This document shows positions 56,144 through 64,000 of a DNA stretch of 64,000 nucleotides, one piece after another. Each line of letters begins with the position of its first letter. Positions within the stretch are counted from its first letter, which is position 1. Source of the DNA: Leucosporidium creatinivorum (lineage: Eukaryota; Basidiomycota; Microbotryomycetes; Leucosporidiales; Leucosporidiaceae); assembly GCA_001600635.1 (NCBI GenBank), contig BCKL01000005.1, forward strand, positions 1,018,540 through 1,082,539, in the 5' to 3' direction. The notes beneath the pieces were generated by a model. It made no database searches. It was not told where the DNA came from and saw only the letters and a program-made list of their open reading frames with translations. The position numbers were made by a program, and so were the translations under genes.

Positions 56144-57376
56144 TCAAGTAAGCCTCTTCATCAGATTCCACGCCACCCTCGTATCCAAGACCTTCCCGCC
56201 CACCATAATGTCCTTCTCGACCGAGAGCGCCGTCGCCCCTTGCTTGATCGCCGTCCAATTCCTCGCTGCGAAGGCCGTGACGACGTCCGCTACTTCAGTG
56301 TAGGCCGCCGTGACTTCGTTGAATAGATGATGGATGATGTTGTAGAGAGTGAGTTGCTCGGCGAGGGCGTCGAGCGCAATGGACACGAGGTCGTCTAGGG
56401 CGAGGAAGTGGGCGAGGCGGAAAACGGACCGGATGGAGACGGCGAAGGGCGAGGAGAGACCACGACTGGCGGAATCCTGTGAGAGGAGGGTATCGGCCGT
56501 CTTGCCATGACTGCTCGGAGCGGGAGAGGCCGAGGGGTCGACGGAGGGAGGAGGGGAGAGCTCGGCGAAGTCGATGTGGCTCGTGTTGAGCCATTGCAGC
56601 ACGGCCTGGTAGGTCGTCAGACGTGAAGCTGTGATGATGACCTCGTGGAAGGCCCTCTTGCAGGCCGAAGAGTCCGCTTTGATGGAAGAGGCCAATTTGG
56701 GAAGCGCTTCATCCGCCTCGTCGTCCGAGTCCTCAAAGCCAGCGTCGGTGTTGACCTCCTCAGCTGCAGCTTTGCTCATCGAAGCAAGCGTAGTGCTGAC
56801 TCCCTCGGCAAAGGTGGAAGAGAGGACGGTCTTGAAGTAGGGGGACTTGGAGCTAAGCAGCGCCGAGCTGGTCCAGAGGTCTCGGCCGAGGCGGGGGAAG
56901 AAGAGGCGGACGTCATTTGGGTGATGGGTGGAAGTATCTATGGTGTGGATGCACCGCAGACCAGTCAGAGGAGAGTCAAGGTGGGGAAGTGAACACTTAC
57001 GAAGCGCCGAAGCGGCCAGCGCCTGCTTAGTCTCTTGACCCTCTGCAGCAAATACCTCGAGACGCAGCTTTGAACCCTCCGGGAAAGCCCTCGCACTTGT
57101 ATCGAACTCGGCGACTCCCGATCTATTGGCATTCATCTTGCTAAGCACGTCGTGTACGCCGTGGAAGGTCACCTTCCGAACGCCCGAAAGGTCGCCGACT
57201 CCAGACCAGCGAAAGCCGTACTTGTACTGTGACGAGGAGGAGGATGGCTCCTTGTAATAAACGTAGCAGCTCCCGAGAGTGTGCAGAGCGATGGGGATGG
57301 CGAGCGGGCACTCCTTGTTCTTCTCGACGGGCGCCTCGAGGATGTAGAGGGATCCTTTGGTGCGGATTGGAGGCAT
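56144..57376 (-). CDS. BTB/POZ-domain protein, family member G
   Basis: Two exons (57376-57001, 56937-56144; GTAAGT donor, phase 1) give 389 residues. The start MPPIRTKGSLYILEAPVEKN leads into YKYGFRWSGVGDLSGVRKVT and KLRLEVFAAEGQETKQALAA, the family N-terminal region. The BTB part reads THHPNDVRLFFPRLGRDLWT, SSALLSSKSPYFKTVLSSTF, an insert with DAGFEDSDDEADEALP, and RLTTYQAVLQWLNTSHIDFA. The C-terminal helices follow: SIRSVFRLAHFLALDDLVSI and VTAFAARNWTAIKQGA, ending AWNLMKRLT. It is intact and, with A and C, one of three members with no visible lesion. Last of the four tandem minus-strand copies. Confidence 0.86.
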   Translation of the reverse strand: MPPIRTKGSLYILEAPVEKNKECPLAIPIALHTLGSCYVYYKEPSSSSSQYKYGFRWSGVGDLSGVRKVTFHGVHDVLSKMNANRSGVAEFDTSARAFPEGSKLRLEVFAAEGQETKQALAASALRKCSLPHLDSPLTGLRCIHTIDTSTHHPNDVRLFFPRLGRDLWTSSALLSSKSPYFKTVLSSTFAEGVSTTLASMSKAAAEEVNTDAGFEDSDDEADEALPKLASSIKADSSACKRAFHEVIITASRLTTYQAVLQWLNTSHIDFAELSPPPSVDPSASPAPSSHGKTADTLLSQDSASRGLSSPFAVSIRSVFRLAHFLALDDLVSIALDALAEQLTLYNIIHHLFNEVTAAYTEVADVVTAFAARNWTAIKQGATALSVEKDIMVGGKVLDTRVAWNLMKRLT

Positions 57377-57813
57377 GCTTGGTAGCAGTTAGGTGTGGCA
57401 GCCCCGAGCCAGACGGTCGGAGAGGGTGAGAGCAAGTTGTGGCGGGAGAGCAAGACCGACTTCCAGATCCTTTGTTCTCGTGTCTGGCGCCCCACCTCCG
57501 AAGTGGACGGGAAGGGCGTGCTGCGGGAATAACAGGGAGTCAGCGCCTGATCTCGTCCTACTCTCATCAAAGCGGTGGTCCAGCTCACCCATCGAGCCTC
57601 ATCACGAGCTCTCGTCTTCTGCTCGTCTCGGCTGCTCTCGCGCGGCTGCCGTTCAATATCGAAACGTGAGGGCTATCATCAATGCAAGTGGGGAGACTGT
57701 ACAAAAACAGTAAGAGCTAGAGGAGAGAAGGAGAGGGGGCTACGTATGGACAAGAGAGGAGGAGATACGATCCGACCGAACGAGAGAGGGCGACGACGAA
57801 AGCCGAAGCTCAA
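57377..57813. other. Upstream region of BTB-G
   Basis: Contains a partial copy of the family upstream element on the minus strand: the box ending CTCCCGCCACAACTTGCT (57448-57431) is clear, about 54 nt before the ATG. The GTGGTCCGTG box is only recognisable as GGTGGGGCGC near 57491. The rest, up to the E2 gene stop, is unassigned. Confidence 0.5.
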
Positions 57814-59008
<1,195 letters not shown>

Positions 59009-59630
59009 ATCGAAGTCGTGTGTTGGTGGCGAAGGTGGGTCTCGAGGCTGTAGGTGGGTAGTTGGGCAGAGAGGGTGATCCTGTAGCTGTAGTGTGTGCT
59101 ATCGAGCTGTTGCTGAGAATCGGTTGGAACGAGCAGTGAATGGCAAGAGTTCGAGAAGCGAGTCGCGAGAGCCCGAGCTTCTAGCTTGACCTCTGCCATC
59201 ATCGTCGCCTCGACTTCAACTCGACTAGGAGCATTTCTGTAGCTCAGCAGAGCTATCAAGCTACATCTCTCACCCTGAGCTCACCCTACACACTCCAACA
59301 CGCCCGCTCAGCGCGCCACGCGCTTTCTACCTACTCGCTCAGGCGCACGCTGTCTCTCGTTTCATCGGCTGCTAGCAGGGACGCATCGTTGCTGCACGTG
59401 ATACAGCGGTTGAATAGCTACAGCAGGTGCGTCCCCCACTTCCCGAGAGCTCTGCTGGCGCGAGCTCGGCGCGCTTCGACGACACCGGCTCACTCGCTCT
59501 GGGATCTTGCAGCTCTTCTACTCGACCACACTATCGCTCGCGACTACCAGCTCATCAGTCGCCTGCTACATCCCATCGGCATCACTAGCGCCCGCCTTCC
59601 GTTTCGGCTCAGAGCAGCAGCACGGCAAGG
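59009..59630. promoter_or_regulatory. Divergent promoter of the E2 gene and the Mil1-like gene
   Basis: About 620 bp between outward-facing start codons. GCTGTAG occurs at 59047 and 59086, and CTACAGC at 59418. No coding sequence recognised. Confidence 0.4.
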
Positions 59631-62600
59631 ATGGCGCTCAACGACCTCGACGACGAAGAATGGCAGGACATGCCGGTGATCCTGCCCACGTCGAGCACCG
59701 CCTTGGACGACGAGGATCGTAAACGCTACCATTGGCATTCCAAGCCGTCCTCCCGAGTCGAAACGGCCGAAACGTCGACCTTCCCAGCGCTCGCCGGTGG
59801 TTCGGGCGTAGGCAACGCGACGGGACGGCTGATCGACGTCGACGCGGGAGGACAGGCGTGGAAGGAGAAGGAGAAGCTCGACGAGATGGACTACACGCGC
59901 CTCGAGCTGGACGACGACCCCGAGGAGGACGAGATCTCAATGAGGACGCAGTACCTCTTCAACGAGGACAAGGGCATGACGCCGCTCTCGCAGATGCAGG
60001 CCACCAAGACGCTTCTCACCGAGGGACAGCGCATCGCCTACGTCGGCTTGTGCCGCCTCGTCGCGAGAGAGATGGTCCAGACGCTCGCTCTCGCCTCGAA
60101 AGGCGCCAAGGAGCTCGAGCCCGCTCGCCAGAGCGCTCAGAACTGGGGCAACAAGATCATGGGACGCTTGTATCGACACATGGAGGTCGATGGAGCAGGT
60201 GCGTGTCGACCTTCGTTCGCTGAGGAGCACCGCTGACCCTTCGGCTTTCGCAGAGCAACGGATGATTGAGCAGCTCGCAGAGCATGGAGTCACCGCCGAG
60301 GATCTCGTACCTTCCCTCGTCACTACCTACACCGTGGAGAACCCCGAGTACGATCCCGAGGCCGCCATCACGGCTGCTCAGGAAGCTGAGGAGCAAGGGA
60401 AGCTGGACGCCGAGGAGGCTGAGCGGATACGAATCGAGGAGGAGGAGCAGCGGCAGGCAGATGAGCAGGCCGTGCTGGCAGCAGCAGCAGAGAAGCTACG
60501 GCTGGAAGAGGAAGCTGGGCGAGTGGCGAGGGAGGTGGCCAAGATTGAGCGGAGGGAGAGTGCAGCTCGCGATCCCTTCGGCCAGGACGACGCCGACCCT
60601 CGAACACCACCACGCTCGCCCTCAGTCAAGTCCTTCCGATCTCCAACCATCCGCTCCCCTTCCATCAAATCGCCCAAGTCGCCTCATACGCCGAGACGCT
60701 TCCCATCTTGGGACGCCGGAGGCGACATTGGCGGAGCGCTCGACCCCGTCACCGAGGCGAAGCCACTCGAGGTTGGTACCTCAGTCGCATTATCACTGGA
60801 ACCCTCAGCCGACATCACTACCCCTACTTCCCCTCCTACCGCCTCCTCAGCCTTCGACGAACCACCAACACCGAAGGCTACCCCTCCCACGCTCGAAGTC
60901 GAGACGCCTTCAGTCCCTTCTACACCTCTATCACCTACACACCAGCCCGACAACTTCCTCACTCCTCTCCCCTCCTCGCTACCAGGCGTCTCCACCACCC
61001 TCTCAACAGCCGACAAGCTCATCACTCTCGACATTCGCTGGACCATCCTCTGCGACCTCTTCCTCTCCCTCATTGCCGACTCGGTGTACGACGCTCGATC
61101 ACGAGTACTACTCGGACAGGTCGCCGACAAGCTCGGACTCGCATGGATCGACGTCGTGCGGTTCGAGAGGCGGCTGACGGAGGCGCTCGAGATTCAGGAG
61201 AGCGTGGCCAACAAGGAGCACGCGGAAGTGTTGGAGGATCGAGCAAACAAGAGCAAAAAGACACGTTACATGATGATGGGTCTGGCGACACTCGGTGAGT
61301 CCCTCTCTTTCCGGTTTCGGCGCCGCCGAGCTAACCTCTGAGCTTCTACAGGCGGAGGACTCGTCATCGGTCTCTCGGCAGGACTCCTCGCTCCCGTCAT
61401 CGGAGCTGGTCTCGGAGCAGCTCTCACCACCGTCGGAGTCACGGGTACGAGTGGATTCCTCGCAGGTGCAGGAGGAGCGGCCATCATCTCGTCGGGCGCG
61501 ACCCTCACCGGCATGTCGATTGGAGGCAGGGCCATGGCCAAGCGTACTCGCAACGTCAAGACGTTTGATTTCCTGCCGCTGCACAACAACAAGAGGGTCA
61601 ACTTCTTCATCACCGTCCCCGGGTGAGTTCGGCCGAGGCTATCGTACTGGCTCGGCGCTGACCTCCCGCGTGGCAGCTTCATGAATGGCCCGCTCGACGA
61701 CGTGCGACTCCCCTTCAGCACCATCGATCCACTCATGGGCGACGTCTTCTCCGTCCTGTGGGAGCCCGAGATGATGGGAGATACAGGAAACGCGCTCAAG
61801 ATTCTCTCCTCCGAGGTCCTCACCCAGGCTGGACAGCAAGTCCTCGCTCTCACCGTCATGACGGCACTGATGAGTGCCCTGCAGTGGCCGATGAGTGAGT
61901 GTTCACCTTAGCAGAGCTACCGAACTACGCTGACGTCTCCTCTCGTCCTCGCAGTGCTCACCAAGCTGAGTTACCTCATCGATAACCCATGGTCCAACGC
62001 CCTCGACCGCGCTCGTCAAGCCGGTGTCGTCCTCGCCGACATCCTCATAAACCGTCGTCTCGGTGTCCGCCCCGTCTCGCTCGCCGGCTTCTCCCTCGGC
62101 GCCCGAGTCATCTTCTACGCCCTCGTCGAACTTGCCAAGGCCAACGCTTTCGGCGTCGTGCAGGAAGTCTACCTCTTCGGAGCCACCGTCACCGCTTCCA
62201 AGAAGGTTTGGCGACAAGTACGAGGCGTCGTCTCGGGCCGCTTCGTCAACGCCTTCGCCATGAACGACTGGGTGCTCGGCTACCTCTTCCGCGCCACCTC
62301 GGGAGGACTACAGACCGTCGCAGGACTACGACCGATCGACCACGTCCCCGACCTCGAGAACGTCGACATCACCTCCATCCTCGCTGGGCACATGAGCTAC
62401 CGCACGCTGATGCCGACCCTCCTCGCTCATGTCGGCTTCAAGACCACCGCCGACCACTTCGACGAGCCCGAAGAGATGGAGCAGGATGCGCCAGAGCGCG
62501 AGGTGCTCACGAAGGAGGAGGAGGAGGTACGACGGGCAAAGAAGGAGAAGAAGAAGGGTTTGGGGATCTTTGGTCGGAAGAAGGCCACCAGCTCGGCGCC

Positions 62601-63549
62601 GATGTCAAGAACGCCGTCCGGCGACTACGACGACCTCCCTCCACGGCAATCCTCCTCCTCTTCTACCTCCGTTAACACTCTCGACGCGGGCAAGGACATC
62701 GGCACCTCCAGGGTCCGGAGCGCTTCGTCCCTCTCCGTCGCCACGACCGACAGCGCGGAAGCAGAGGGCTACCGCCGCTCAGCCTCGATCGACCGACCGT
62801 CTGGAGTCGACACACCGCCCAGCGAGGGCACTTCCGAGGGACCCAGCGTCGACGCTTCGCCCATGGTCGGCTTCAACGAGTCGACCATCGGCTTCGACCT
62901 CGAGAAGCTGCGCGCCGAGGTTGCCCAGCTTCCTGGCAGCGTCGAGCCTCCGCATCGCCCTTCGAGTACACCGCAAGAGCCACCACAGCACTACATCCCC
63001 ACCGTCGTCGACGACGTAGTCACTCGCTCTACATCCGCCCCTCCCGTTTCGAAGCCGCCACCACAAACCGACCTCACTGCCCTCGATACGACACTCGATC
63101 CACGCGAGCTCCTTCGTCGGCAATGGGCAGGCGAGGCCGTCACTCCTACCGCCACCTCCTTCCCTTCCGCCACGGACGACGACTCGGGCTGGGGAGCTCC
63201 CGCTGCCAACCCTTTCGCCTCTACCTCCTCCTCAACTTCGACTTTCTCCTTCCCCTCCGAACCACCACCGTCCCTCCACCATCAGCCATCTTTCACTTTT
63301 GGCGACTCCAACGGCTACCTCCGTCAAGACGAGTCGTCTGTCCCCGCCATCTCCGTCCCCGACGAGCCAGCCTTCACCTTCGCCGACTCGAACGGCGATG
63401 TCTCGTGGTCTTCTCCCGTCGACGAGGAGGCAAGAAGAGCGAGGGAACGGAGCTCCTTTGAGGATGATGCACCGGATCCGGCGGCCAAGTTTGCTTGGGG
63501 CGGAGGGAATGCTAGTATGGCGAGCTTTAAGATGCAGAACCCTTGGTGA
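59631..63549 (+). CDS. MIL1: DUF726/TMCO4-family lipase-like protein (Mil1-like)
   Basis: Large alpha/beta-hydrolase-like protein; the yeast relative Mil1 acts at endosomes with AP-1. The start MALNDLDDEEWQDMPVILPT gives an acidic N-terminus. Then SEGQRIAYVGLCRLVAREM-like helices appear as LLTEGQRIAYVGLCRLVARE. A Glu/Ala-rich coiled coil follows (AAITAAQEAEEQGKLDAEEA onward), then a Ser/Pro linker. LITLDIRWTILCDLFLSLIA opens the conserved part. A Gly-rich hydrophobic hairpin (GGGLVIGLSAGLLAPVIGAG, LTTVGVTGTSGFLAGAGGAA) is probably the TMCO4 membrane segment. The hydrolase nucleophile motif GFSLGAR follows VRPVSLA, then VVQEVYLFGATVTASKKVWR, FVNAFAMNDWVLGYLFRATS, GLRPIDHVPDLENVDITSIL and GHMSYRTLMP with the final His. 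The C-terminal 370 residues are basic, then Ser/Pro-rich, with a repeated FTF-DSNG pattern. Five exons. Confidence 0.88.
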
Positions 63550-63871
63550 TGGGGTGGATAGCGGAGACTTAGGGTTAGTTGAGAGGACGTGCATAGGGTG
63601 CTGTAGATGTTCTGCATTTGATTTTTGGTCGTTTAGCTGTTCATCTCCCGTCTCGAGAGTGCAGAGCTCGGCGCTGGCTCGCGAGCTCACTCTCGACTCC
63701 GCTCTAAGCTCGTGTCATAGTACAACGCGGGTTGCAAAGCGGTAGAGAGGACAGAGCTAGAACGACTAACGAACGACTACAAAAGATAAACAGAAGCGAG
63801 CACCCCTCGAGCAAGCTAGAAATGCGAAACGACCGAAAGCGACCTCCTCCCTCCCTCCTCCACAAGCACGC
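63550..63871. other. Convergent intergenic region at the right edge
   Basis: 3' sequences of two convergent genes. No recognisable element. Confidence 0.35.
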
Positions 63872-64000
63872 TCAATCATCGTCGCGGCCATCAACGTCCG
63901 AGATACCAGTGACGCTGATCTGGAACTTGCCCTCCGCCTCGGGCAAGCAGGGCGAATCGACAATCTTGGCCACACGCTCGGCTGCGCGTCCTTTGCGGAG
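63872..64000 (-). CDS. C-terminal end of a gene that continues past the window
   Basis: The last 42 codons are open on the minus strand to TGA at 63874-63872. They read [37 protein letters not shown] and GRDDD. The codon use and the mixed charged/hydrophobic pattern look coding, and an intron-free run reaches the window edge. Too little is visible to name a family. Confidence 0.5.
   Translation of the reverse strand, partial: LRKGRAAERVAKIVDSPCLPEAEGKFQISVTGISDVDGRDDD

Overview
The window is nuclear DNA from a GC-rich fungus, most likely a basidiomycete yeast of the Pucciniomycotina (a red-yeast-type Microbotryomycete). The assignment rests on gene architecture rather than a marker gene. Genes are dense and intron-rich. 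Introns are mostly 45-80 nt with GTGAGT/GTRNGT donors, a GCTGAC-type branch site and a CAG or TAG acceptor. Two introns of about 270 and 420 nt are exceptions. No rRNA, tRNA, CRISPR array or intact transposon was recognised. Because genes are heavily spliced, spans run from first to last coding base, and exon joins were worked out by hand from frame, splice sites and family conservation. Layout: 0.6-9.1 kb holds an XLF/Nej1-like end-joining factor (-), an FCP1/NIF-type HAD protein lacking the usual nucleophile (+), the CstF64/Rna15 cleavage factor (-), MPP-alpha (-) and mitochondrial ribosomal protein uS17 (+). 9.6-12.9 kb holds two tandem BTB genes. 13.3-16.5 kb holds a single-pass membrane protein, and 17.3-18.6 kb a third BTB gene. 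18.9-31.2 kb holds a carboxypeptidase Y-like protease, a 14-TM-type MFS exporter, a vWA protein, a zinc alcohol dehydrogenase, a low-complexity unknown and a relic of the dehydrogenase 3' end. 31.2-46.3 kb holds BRR2, YOS9, an FBXO21-like F-box protein and an aspartate aminotransferase, all on the minus strand. 46.8-50.2 kb holds a cytochrome P450 and centrin. 50.6-57.4 kb holds four tandem BTB genes, and 57.8-64 kb an E2 enzyme, a Mil1/TMCO4-type lipase and the 3' end of one more gene. Most single-copy genes are housekeeping: splicing (BRR2), mRNA 3' processing (CstF64), mitochondrial import and translation (MPP-alpha, uS17m), ER quality control (YOS9), ubiquitin transfer (E2, F-box), spindle pole (centrin) and DNA repair (XLF). 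The striking accessory component is a seven-member family of BTB proteins in two groups. Six members share a two-box element just upstream of the start codon, and at least five have a candidate intron 17-28 nt after the normal stop. Four members carry lesions (stops or frame disagreements), one of which an in-frame candidate intron could remove. Other notable items are a 4-nt micro-exon carrying the catalytic cysteine of the E2 enzyme, a GC-AG intron in the aminotransferase, and recurring GCTGTAG/CTACAGC motifs in promoters.
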